43,154 nt of DNA, taken from Promethearchaeota archaeon. Its GTDB lineage: Archaea > Asgardarchaeota > Lokiarchaeia > Sigyniarchaeales > SOKP01. The DNA lies in the NCBI GenBank assembly GCA_008080765.1, contig SHMU01000010.1:1-43154 (forward strand), written 5' to 3'. The notes below the pieces were generated by a model. That model did not search any database and was not told the DNA's origin. It saw nothing but the letters and a program-made list of their open reading frames with translations. Shown here piece by piece: positions 32,780 to 40,631 of this stretch; position 1 is the stretch's first letter, and the number at the start of each line of letters is the position of its first letter. Position numbers and translations under genes: made by a program.

Positions 32780-34459
32780 TTATCTTGCTTTTTTTTTAGG
32801 GTCCAATACGCTTCTACTATAGGATGGGATCCAATTAAGCAAGCCATTAGCGTTGTAATCTTGAGGATTGAAAAGTGTTTTTCGTCTTAGATCAAATTCT
32901 AATAATGTTCCCTTCTCCACATTCTGATTAATCTGTACATATCCCATTGTAAAAAGCTCCATTTCATTTTGATGGTTCATTCTTCGTAAAGGTGATATTA
33001 ATTTCGCAAAAAATGGGAAAAATATTGTAAACTGACCTTCATGACCCAAGGGACATTCATTTACACCTTCGATTGGTGAAATCACACAACCCTTCTCACA
33101 AAAAGAAAGAGTGACTCCTTGAATCGTGGTGTTATTAGTGTAATATTCTTCAATTTTTCCATAATACCATTTTAAGTTGAAATATGGAGAATGTACTTTT
33201 TCTTCTTTAATTATTTCATATTCTTCAATTGTTTTCTTCTCTTTTTCTTTAAAAAAATCAGCAATATGCGGACTCCTATTAATTATAGTTTTAAAGGGTT
33301 TTAAAACTTTCAAAAGACCAGAAATACAGGTTGCCCCGGATCCATACGAGCCAAAATAGATTTTATCTCCGGCATGAGCATAATTTTCCAAGAGATAAAT
33401 AATTTGCGCCCATAATGAAGCATTATACATATTACCAAAAAAAGCGGGAACTCTCAGTTGTGGGAGAACTTTATGTTTTATGGTATTGAGCAAATTAAGA
33501 AGAATCAGATTTTCAGCTCCTTGCAGCTGGTCGCTATAGCTTTGTATAGTGGGAAAGTCTTTATGGTTAAAAGAAATATTGCTTATATAATTATCAAGTT
33601 GTTCCATAATTAAAGAACTCAGGTCCTTATTCTGGGATTTTTTTATTCTGAATTTATAATCTAACCATCGTTCATAAAAGAGTTGTTTTATAAATTTTAT
33701 GGGAAGCTTTGAAAAGGGGGCATGAAAAACATAATAATCATAGTCCCCATTATCGCTAAGTTGATTCAGTAAATCATCATATGCATTCAATTGAAGTGTG
33801 AGATAACTTTTCACTGAATATTTTCCAAACACTTTTGCAGTTTTTTCCATAGGAAGTCTATAAAAATCATTAATATGGGAAGACACCTTACCAAATTTTT
33901 TACTAAGCAAAGCCACTCTAGGATTTTTGGAGATAACCAAGCCAACTGCTCCTGAGCCCTGGGTAGGCTCGCTTGGTGTATTTAATTTGTAATTAGAGAT
34001 ATCAACGTTAATAATCAGCGCTTTATTAATAATATTTTGCTCTATTAATGCTGATGCGTTTATTATAGCAAGTGTTCCTGCAGCGCATGCATTATTGATA
34101 TCTTGTGTAAGACAATTTTTTGAAAGCCCTAAGTAATCAATTAAAATGTTCGAAATAGATTTCACCGCGTATACAGTTGCGGGAGCGGTTTCTGTTCCTA
34201 TAAATAGCGCATCAATCTCTTGGGGATGGATATCACCCTTTTGAAGTGCATAATATCCCGCTCGAAGTGCTAAGCTAATAATATCTTGATGTACCTCCGG
34301 AAATCTCATTTCATGTAGTAAAAGCCCTTTTGTGTATTTAGAAGGATTGACATTCCTTTTCAATGCTAATTCTTTTAAATCAATGAAATTAAGAGGAGCA
34401 TAAAACGAAATCGAGTCAATTCCGACAGTTTTATTGAACAATCCTTTATTATCTGACAT
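32780..34459 (-). CDS. HMG-CoA synthase paralogue with C-terminal extension
   Basis: Collinear with the HMG-CoA synthase at 27151-28773, including the internal helical insertion and the C-terminal extension with CEKGC...CPLGHE. Catalytic residues are kept: Glu90 (GTET), Cys124 (NNACAAG) and His246 (YVFHAPFSKLP). Relative to its paralogue it has three extra residues next to the catalytic glutamate (GTETAPATVYAVKS versus GTETMTYAVKS), which may change the acceptor. It is last in the minus-strand run of the prenyltransferase/radical SAM cluster, 163 bases after the SPASM enzyme. It may be a second HMG-CoA synthase dedicated to that pathway, or an HMG-synthase-like enzyme acting on another ketoacyl substrate. 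Confidence 0.83.
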   Translation of the reverse strand: MSDNKGLFNKTVGIDSISFYAPLNFIDLKELALKRNVNPSKYTKGLLLHEMRFPEVHQDIISLALRAGYYALQKGDIHPQEIDALFIGTETAPATVYAVKSISNILIDYLGLSKNCLTQDINNACAAGTLAIINASALIEQNIINKALIINVDISNYKLNTPSEPTQGSGAVGLVISKNPRVALLSKKFGKVSSHINDFYRLPMEKTAKVFGKYSVKSYLTLQLNAYDDLLNQLSDNGDYDYYVFHAPFSKLPIKFIKQLFYERWLDYKFRIKKSQNKDLSSLIMEQLDNYISNISFNHKDFPTIQSYSDQLQGAENLILLNLLNTIKHKVLPQLRVPAFFGNMYNASLWAQIIYLLENYAHAGDKIYFGSYGSGATCISGLLKVLKPFKTIINRSPHIADFFKEKEKKTIEEYEIIKEEKVHSPYFNLKWYYGKIEEYYTNNTTIQGVTLSFCEKGCVISPIEGVNECPLGHEGQFTIFFPFFAKLISPLRRMNHQNEMELFTMGYVQINQNVEKGTLLEFDLRRKTLFNPQDYNANGLLNWIPSYSRSVLDPKKKAR

Positions 34460-34551
34460 ACTTTTATACCTTATACTAAGGAAATATTGTTTTAAAAAAA
34501 AATTATTGAAGATAAGAATCTATTAATTCTCAATTTGGAAGGTGTCATTGT

Positions 34552-34566
34552 ATTCCAAAATGGAAT
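34552..34566. terminator. Short hairpin between the SPASM and HMG-CoA synthase-like genes
   Basis: ATTCCA (34552-34557) and TGGAAT (34561-34566) form a perfect 6-bp stem with an AAA loop in the 163-base gap. It could be a terminator, attenuator or dyad operator. Confidence 0.3.
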
Positions 34567-34622
34567 CTTAGAAGAAAACCGGTTATAATGAAATAATTTC
34601 CTTTTCTTGCGACCAATTCTTT

Positions 34623-35999
34623 CTATTCATCATCATTTTCATACCAACAGTAGGGAAAAGAGCCTAAGATATCTCCCGTTAGAGCCTCGGTAAGGACTCT
34701 ACACCCACCTCCGCATAACTTTATGTGAGGACACTTACCACACTTTCCATTTCGTTTTCGATCCCGAATATCCTTATAGAGCTGGGAGTTCAATACATCA
34801 GAGAAATCATCTTTCAGAGCATTTCCAAGGGTTGTAGCTGTCGGATATCCAGTAGGATATATCGTACCATCTACTTCTATTCCCATCATGGCCTTACAGG
34901 CTTGACAGCCCACACCCCAATCAATGGCTGCTAATTCTTGATCATTGTGAGGAATTTCCATAAAAGGGGTCATTTCATAAATTTCAAACACAGGAATATT
35001 ACCTGCGTTTCCATTTTGGATGGCATTAATCGCTCGAGTATATTTGAATTCATACAATTGTTTATACTGCTCAATAGTGAGACCGATGTCAGCCCAATAT
35101 TCCTCAGCTCTGCTTCCTTTTTGCTTCACTACTGGTCTGAAAAATGGAACTGCTCCCCATTCCTCGGCCAAGACTTTCATTTCTTCTATTTCATGAAAAT
35201 TTTGTCTCATCACGGTCATAGAAGCACATACAAATAAGCCGTATTTATGACAATTTTGTATTGCTCTTTGGGCATAGGATAATGAGTTTGGAAAACCCCG
35301 TATTTCATCATTCTTTTCGGGATTTGCACTATCAAAACTCACGAATACATGACTCATCTCATACTTTTTACACATTTTTGCAAAATGGTCTGTAAACTTA
35401 ACACCGTTGGTAATAATTGCATGATTATAATCATTTTCATAGCAATATTTCATGATTTCTTCAATATCATTTCTCAGAGTAGGTTCGCCTCCAAACCATA
35501 TATACGTTCCATGACGTCCTTGTTTTTTAAGACTAGTTTCAAGGTTTTCAATTATTTGACACCATTGTTCTACTGAAAGTTCATCGCGTGGTTTGCAATC
35601 TGTTGCACAATGAATACATTTCATATTGCACTTATCTGTCAGATACATGGCAAAATGGATTACACCCGGGCGGAATCCCTTTGCGAACCTCTCCCATGAA
35701 ATATTTACTCTGTCTCGATACTTCTTAATATTAATATATCGCTCAACATCTACTCCTAATGCTCCTAATTCTTCTACTACTTTCGATTTAAAAGCTTCAG
35801 GTACCACATCAAAAATCCCTAAGATCAAATCCGATAAATTTACTATCGAGCTCTGGCGATTAATACATCTTTTTTCAGCAGCCTCAATTGTTATGGGCCT
35901 AATCGTGGAGTGAAGGCTTTCTGGAAACTTTGTTAAGAGATCTTGAAAAATTAGTTCTGGTTCTTCATCCCATTCTTTTTTTCTCATTTTTTTTATCAT
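34623..35999 (-). CDS. Radical SAM/SPASM enzyme 2 with N-terminal PCP_red-like module
   Basis: Residues ~10-90 are the shared module (EWDEEPELIF...FPESLHSTIRPITIEAAEKR...DLILGIFDVVPEAFKSKVVEELGALGVDVERYI). The radical SAM core has CNMKCIHC (Cys124, Cys128, Cys131), WFGGEPTLR and VFVSFDSANPE. The C-terminal SPASM region has GVGCQACK, GKCGKCPHIKLCGGGC and FPYCWYE. At the position where enzyme 1 has PCDYPS this protein has PTGYPT, so one expected auxiliary-cluster cysteine is missing. SPASM enzymes modify peptides, tetrapyrroles or cofactors; this substrate is unknown. It lies 155 bases after the U32-SCP2 gene. Confidence 0.87.
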   Translation of the reverse strand: MIKKMRKKEWDEEPELIFQDLLTKFPESLHSTIRPITIEAAEKRCINRQSSIVNLSDLILGIFDVVPEAFKSKVVEELGALGVDVERYINIKKYRDRVNISWERFAKGFRPGVIHFAMYLTDKCNMKCIHCATDCKPRDELSVEQWCQIIENLETSLKKQGRHGTYIWFGGEPTLRNDIEEIMKYCYENDYNHAIITNGVKFTDHFAKMCKKYEMSHVFVSFDSANPEKNDEIRGFPNSLSYAQRAIQNCHKYGLFVCASMTVMRQNFHEIEEMKVLAEEWGAVPFFRPVVKQKGSRAEEYWADIGLTIEQYKQLYEFKYTRAINAIQNGNAGNIPVFEIYEMTPFMEIPHNDQELAAIDWGVGCQACKAMMGIEVDGTIYPTGYPTATTLGNALKDDFSDVLNSQLYKDIRDRKRNGKCGKCPHIKLCGGGCRVLTEALTGDILGSFPYCWYENDDE

Positions 36000-36041
36000 C
36001 TTTTTTACATTTTAACTTGATATTTTATAATCTATAATTTC

Positions 36042-36061
36042 ATGTTTCCCTTTAGGGAACA
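36042..36061. terminator. Imperfect hairpin before radical SAM enzyme 2
   Basis: TGTTTCCC and GGGAACA around a TTTA loop form an imperfect stem with one unpaired T, in the gap between the U32-SCP2 gene and radical SAM gene 2. Possible attenuator. Confidence 0.3.
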
Positions 36062-36154
36062 AGAATACTTCCAAATTCTATATTTAATAATCCTTACATG
36101 GAAGACATAAAATCAAAGTGGGAAAAAAAAATTTTTATTATTTATGCATTTCTC

Positions 36155-38155
36155 CTATGCAATCTTTTTATGAGCTTCTTTATATAATGTTATTAATGGC
36201 ACACACTCCATAAGCTTCTCAGTATTACCTTCAACTGCATATTTACCATCCATTGTTGCTTTAATTGGATCCATTTCGCCCGAAAGTACTTTTTGTATGG
36301 TATCAAAATCTGTTTTATGGATCATTTTTGGAATTTCTGGGTTAGAATAGGCTCCTAATCCCCATTCCATTTTGGAATCGATAAAAGCTTGCCAGAAAGT
36401 CATCTCTGAGGCGTCAGATATTTGATATTCAATTACTAATGGAGCGAGAGAGGGAGTTAATGAACTTAATTCTGTAAATCCTTCAAGGGAGCTCATAAAC
36501 TGGGCAAGATATGCATTCCAATCGTCCTTATTTTTCTTGACTGAGGAGCTTTCTTGCGTAGATTCGGTAAAGTCTTCTGTCCATTCATGGCTATAAGGTT
36601 GTGCTTCAATCGCTTCTATATCTTCTTTGCTTAAAAATTGGTTCACATCTATGTTCTTTTCAAGTAATAAATCCAAGAGATCATGCTGGAATTGGGGCGG
36701 AACAAGTTTAATGAGAATGGCAATGATTAAGTCTTTTGTCACTTCATGATCCTTCTGCCGTTCTGCAGTTCGTTCTGAGATATTTTTAATTGCTTTACTT
36801 GCAGATTTTTGCATACTTTCGGGAATCAAGCTTAGCGTATCTTCAAAGAACTGCTCTGCTTCTGTGGTCCAAGGAATTCCATAAAGAGTGCCCTCTGCTT
36901 TTTTTTCTAAAGGATTTATTACGGTTCTCTCTTCTTTTGGAACGAAATGCTGACCTGCATTTACATAGTTATACATGTAGGCCGAATATTTTTTATATCG
37001 CTCTGTTTTTTCTTCGGAAGGAAGAAAATAAGCTTTATCAACAAAATTATAACAATAAGTACACGACAGTCCGCAATTTTCTATACAACGAGCACCTTCA
37101 AAGGGATAGTTTTTAACGAAATCAGCTAATTTATCGCATCGAAGTTGAGCGTCAAAATCGGGAATCCCAATTTGTAGATCTTCATCGTTTTGATATCCTC
37201 CAATTTCTTCTTGAAGAGAAGTGTACCTAGAAAATTGACTTCCCGCCAGTTCCAAGGGATTTGTTTGAAAGTTGTATCCATTCAACATAGTTCCCAGATT
37301 ATCGTTATAATATTTATCTGCATATGCTTTTAATGCATGGAGTATCCATGGTGTATCATATCTTCTTCCCGATATCTTAAAATAATCAATACCCGTCTGT
37401 ATATAATAATCAATATCTGAAGGTTGAATCCATTTTGCCATCATAATTTGTTCGGGATTAAATGCTTTAGCGCCTTGACATGCAATCACGCTCCAGTCGT
37501 TGTAATACCCTTTTAATTGATGATGATCTTGACTGGCATGTGAAGTTTCCGAATAGTGGAAGAATCTGAAGGGACATTCATTCACGCATGCATCGTTAAG
37601 AAGCAATTCCAAATCACAATCAAGTTTCTCTTTAAACATTCTAAGTAAGGGAAAGTTCCGATTTACCATAACAGATAAATTAATGATTCCCTCTTTTCCA
37701 ATGATCTCTTGCCAATCATAACCCATGGTAAGAGTCGTTACTTCAGCGATTAAGGATACTTTCACCTTGATTCGGGGATGATAATGTCGCACAAAGCGTG
37801 CTAAATAAGGATCAACGATTGTAATATATTCCACACCTAAATCGTCCAACCAATCTAATTCCTTAAGCGCTTTATCTTGTTGTTCTGCATTAAATTTTTT
37901 GAATCCTACACATTTCCCATTCCATAACCAGGTAAAACCCATACCCATATCATGGATTCGATTGATATAAACTTCCATCTGAGGATAATCTTTATTCACC
38001 ATGATGAAAAAAGGGCGTCCAGAGCCGGTAAAACTAAGATCCTTTGTGCCATAAAAATCATGCACAACCCTTCTTAAATGCTCATTTTGCTCGATTTGAT
38101 CCAATAAATCATTTTTCCAATTACAAGGAACAGAAATTCTCAACGAATTATTCAT
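36155..38155 (-). CDS. U32-peptidase-like protein fused to PCP_red-like module and SCP2 domain
   Basis: This three-part protein has 666 residues. Part 1 (~1-380) is U32-like, with Cys190 and Cys194 (ACVNECPFRFFH), Cys226 (IACQ), the block MMAKWIQPSDIDYY and an extra four-cysteine motif CIENCGLSCTYC (357-368), probably iron-sulphur. Part 2 (~427-508) is the shared module beginning IPWTTEAEQFF. Part 3 (~540-666) is an SCP2 domain ending LSGEMDPIKATMDGKYAVEG...LMECVPLITLY. U32-like UbiU/UbiV and SCP2 protein UbiT act together in anaerobic ubiquinone hydroxylation, so a hydroxylase-like role is attractive but unproved. The ATG at 38155 has GAGGTG 7 bases before it and overlaps the upstream stop by 8 bases. 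Confidence 0.82.
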   Translation of the reverse strand: MNNSLRISVPCNWKNDLLDQIEQNEHLRRVVHDFYGTKDLSFTGSGRPFFIMVNKDYPQMEVYINRIHDMGMGFTWLWNGKCVGFKKFNAEQQDKALKELDWLDDLGVEYITIVDPYLARFVRHYHPRIKVKVSLIAEVTTLTMGYDWQEIIGKEGIINLSVMVNRNFPLLRMFKEKLDCDLELLLNDACVNECPFRFFHYSETSHASQDHHQLKGYYNDWSVIACQGAKAFNPEQIMMAKWIQPSDIDYYIQTGIDYFKISGRRYDTPWILHALKAYADKYYNDNLGTMLNGYNFQTNPLELAGSQFSRYTSLQEEIGGYQNDEDLQIGIPDFDAQLRCDKLADFVKNYPFEGARCIENCGLSCTYCYNFVDKAYFLPSEEKTERYKKYSAYMYNYVNAGQHFVPKEERTVINPLEKKAEGTLYGIPWTTEAEQFFEDTLSLIPESMQKSASKAIKNISERTAERQKDHEVTKDLIIAILIKLVPPQFQHDLLDLLLEKNIDVNQFLSKEDIEAIEAQPYSHEWTEDFTESTQESSSVKKNKDDWNAYLAQFMSSLEGFTELSSLTPSLAPLVIEYQISDASEMTFWQAFIDSKMEWGLGAYSNPEIPKMIHKTDFDTIQKVLSGEMDPIKATMDGKYAVEGNTEKLMECVPLITLYKEAHKKIA

Positions 38156-39299
38156 TGATAGCACCTCTTTCTAATTTTCGTAAATTTTTTTCCATTACTG
38201 AAATTAAATTCTGTTTTTCTTGTTCATTGCTGGCGACACACTTTTTAGCATATTTTCTACACAATTCATTCATCTCCTCTTCTTCCGGATAATAATGATC
38301 ATACGGAAATTTTTCGCAAAATTCTTTAACCACATCATCTTTTAGTTGTATTAAAGATTTGGAAATCTTTTCTTCCAATCCATAATCTCCGTAGGGTCGA
38401 GGAATATTTAAAAGATCTGTGAAATTTCCCTTAAATGTCTTATTCATGTATGCTTCTATTACATTAACCGCCTTTTCCGTGGAAAAGCCGTAGGTAAAAA
38501 GGAGAAAAGTATCATAACCCATGCGTTCATATGTCTCAATATTAAAGGGCGATATCCATCCCGCTTTTAGCAGTTGATCGGGATTCTCAAGGCGTTTTTT
38601 CCAGCAACTTAATAGAGGAAAATCGAAGCCATTTTCAACGTCGGAAATTTCTCCTTCGTTTGAAGAGACAGGTGAATCAATTGTTCTATGGCTCTGGAGA
38701 TTGTGATGATCGAACCAATATATACAGCTCCAATTACATCCTAAATTCAGTGGTAAGATATAATTTGTATCTTTAATTTTTGGAAATTTTTCTTGAAGTT
38801 TTACAAGATTCTTCATTGCGTAGGAGTAGCGCAAAATATCAGGATGTAGAATAATTGAGTCAGCACCCATATGAAAATAAATCTTCGCACGATTAGTTGA
38901 AGTAGTAAATTGAGCGTAAGATAAGAAAATATTTAAATCAGGAAAATTCTTATCTATGAACGCTAAGATATTGGGTGATGAAACTAACGCATTCTCATAT
39001 CCTAATTCAATCATATCTTCAATATATTGTAGAGAAGCTTCAAAATGGTCAATATATGCTTCTAAATTTCCTTGACAGGAAGAATCGATTCCAAAAATCG
39101 GCGTTAATCCCTTATCTTCTATGAACGTGGTATAACTCTCAAATTCTTGGCGGCTCGGTAATTTCTCGGGTAAAAAAATAGATCCATTACCAATAGGATT
39201 ATGTGGCGCATGAATAATAATATGCGACACCGGTAAATTTTTCTCTACGATAGTAGAAATTAATTTTCTATCGTAGTTTCCTTCAATTATAAATTTCAT
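38148..39299 (-). CDS. U32-peptidase-like protein, second copy
   Basis: A 383-residue TIM-barrel-like U32 family protein. The cysteine arrangement mirrors its neighbour: Cys188 and Cys192 (NLGCNWSC) and Cys232 (LLSCWKKR), followed by the matching segment KAGWISPFNIETYERMGYDTFLL. It lacks the module and SCP2 domain. Two U32 proteins side by side recall the UbiU-UbiV heterodimer, whose subunits each bind a 4Fe-4S cluster through four cysteines. Only three core cysteines are clearly aligned here, so the fourth ligand is uncertain (Cys75 is a candidate). Its stop overlaps the start of the U32-SCP2 gene, so the two are made together. Confidence 0.78.
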   Translation of the reverse strand: MKFIIEGNYDRKLISTIVEKNLPVSHIIIHAPHNPIGNGSIFLPEKLPSRQEFESYTTFIEDKGLTPIFGIDSSCQGNLEAYIDHFEASLQYIEDMIELGYENALVSSPNILAFIDKNFPDLNIFLSYAQFTTSTNRAKIYFHMGADSIILHPDILRYSYAMKNLVKLQEKFPKIKDTNYILPLNLGCNWSCIYWFDHHNLQSHRTIDSPVSSNEGEISDVENGFDFPLLSCWKKRLENPDQLLKAGWISPFNIETYERMGYDTFLLFTYGFSTEKAVNVIEAYMNKTFKGNFTDLLNIPRPYGDYGLEEKISKSLIQLKDDVVKEFCEKFPYDHYYPEEEEMNELCRKYAKKCVASNEQEKQNLISVMEKNLRKLERGAINE

Positions 39300-39365
39300 A
39301 TTTTAACTCTCTTTTTTCATATTAATTCTATTTAAGATTTTATCTCTATCTGTATGTTGTGTAGT

Positions 39366-40535
39366 CTATAATTCAAGACCACCTTTTGCACCCATTTTCA
39401 AAATTTCAATCATGGTGCCGTTATAATCGCTTTCTACCTTGAAATAATGCCCATTAGGAGTAAATGTTGTTGCATAAATGAAAGTTCGCTTGTCAGTAGC
39501 AAATGGTGCCTTTTTAACGAAGTCTTCCATAATCGGATGAAAATGAGTGGGGACTTGGTCTGCTCCTTCAGGACACAATACACCAAAACAAATGCGTTCC
39601 ACTCTATCGGTTTCCCAATCAAAGGTGTAATATAATGTAGTAGCTTCCGTGCATTTTTCCATTATTTCACGTGATGCCGGTTCAAAGCCTACTTCTCTGA
39701 GCAAGTCCTCATACTTTTCTGGTTTTACTTTTGATGGATCTCTTACCAAGAAATAGAGATTTACGGTTTTATGATAGAAATCCAAGGCAAATAATACAAA
39801 CTCATGGAGCCCATGTTTTGTGAAATAGTCTTTTAATGATTTTACGCTATCGGGTATCGTTTTCATTGAATAAACTCGCTCAATAGGACACGGCGCAATA
39901 AAAGACCAAAGTTTTGTTAACCCTCTTTTTACATCTAAATCCACTCCATGTCCCATCATCTCAAAGTTATCATAGATTTCATAAAACATCTTATGTAAAG
40001 GGTGTCCATTTTTTTCTAGTAATCCTTTATTTGTGGCAGTAAGATAGGGGTCGGGATCGTGTTGAACCATCAATTCCACATAGCGTACAGAAACATCTCT
40101 CTTTTCAAGAGGTTTAGATGTGGTTCTTATTGATATGGAGGATCCTGAGAAAAATTCTTTATAGGCATTGAGCACTTCCCAAATTTTCTCTTCATCACAT
40201 TCAACACCAGCAAAATTGCCAATAATTTTTAAATCATTAACCATTTGTCCAAGATCCGTTTTGTGTTGAAATCCTGCCTTTACATAGACCATCCATTTGT
40301 TATAATCAACACCTAAAGATGTTAAATCCGCAATCATTGTTGGTTGAACGGCGGGAGGGGTGACTTCAAAAAGTGCTACAACAAAATCTCGTTCTGCAAC
40401 AACTTTTCCTTTCCGCTCTTCACATTTTCTTTCTGTCTTTTCATAGAGCATTGGGCCTATTATAGGCTGCACATTTTGTGGCATTTTTGCCACCAGACCG
40501 TCATATAATTCCTTAATTTCTGGTTGCCATTCCAT
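39366..40535 (-). CDS. ABBA-type aromatic prenyltransferase (NphB/CloQ family) with PCP_red-like module
   Basis: Residues 1-81 are the shared module (MEWQPEIKEL...ALFEVTPPAVQPTMIADLTSLGVDYNKWM). Residues ~90-389 match NphB-type soluble aromatic prenyltransferases throughout: SIRTTSKP with VRYVEL (134-154), DPYLTATNKGLLEKNGHP (162-179), LDFYHKTVNLYF (251-262), FDWETDRVERICFGVL (305-320) and KAPFATDKRTFIYATTFTPN (342-361). The length matches NphB (~300). Such enzymes move a prenyl group from a diphosphate to an aromatic ring without the DDxxD motif. They are known mainly from Streptomyces and fungi. The acceptor here is unknown; the module and neighbours suggest a dedicated pathway. Confidence 0.88.
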   Translation of the reverse strand: MEWQPEIKELYDGLVAKMPQNVQPIIGPMLYEKTERKCEERKGKVVAERDFVVALFEVTPPAVQPTMIADLTSLGVDYNKWMVYVKAGFQHKTDLGQMVNDLKIIGNFAGVECDEEKIWEVLNAYKEFFSGSSISIRTTSKPLEKRDVSVRYVELMVQHDPDPYLTATNKGLLEKNGHPLHKMFYEIYDNFEMMGHGVDLDVKRGLTKLWSFIAPCPIERVYSMKTIPDSVKSLKDYFTKHGLHEFVLFALDFYHKTVNLYFLVRDPSKVKPEKYEDLLREVGFEPASREIMEKCTEATTLYYTFDWETDRVERICFGVLCPEGADQVPTHFHPIMEDFVKKAPFATDKRTFIYATTFTPNGHYFKVESDYNGTMIEILKMGAKGGLEL

Positions 40536-40549
40536 AATTTATCACTTTT

Positions 40550-40600
40550 TTGATTTTTTTGATTTTTTTGATTTTTTGATTTTTTGATTTTTTGATTTTT
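40550..40600. repeat. GATTTTTT(T) tandem repeat
   Basis: Six to seven copies of an 8-9 base unit, GA followed by six or seven T, lie between radical SAM gene 1 and the prenyltransferase gene, close to the latter's start. On the minus (coding) strand it reads as A-rich AAAAAATC units in the upstream region of the prenyltransferase gene. Confidence 0.85.
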
Positions 40601-40631
40601 CTAAGTTCATTTTGAATTTTCTATTAATAGG

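Noticed and set aside
36790-37116. 108-residue plus-strand frame opposite the U32-SCP2 gene
   Set aside because: Antisense shadow with repeated aromatic/hydrophobic runs and no ribosome site.
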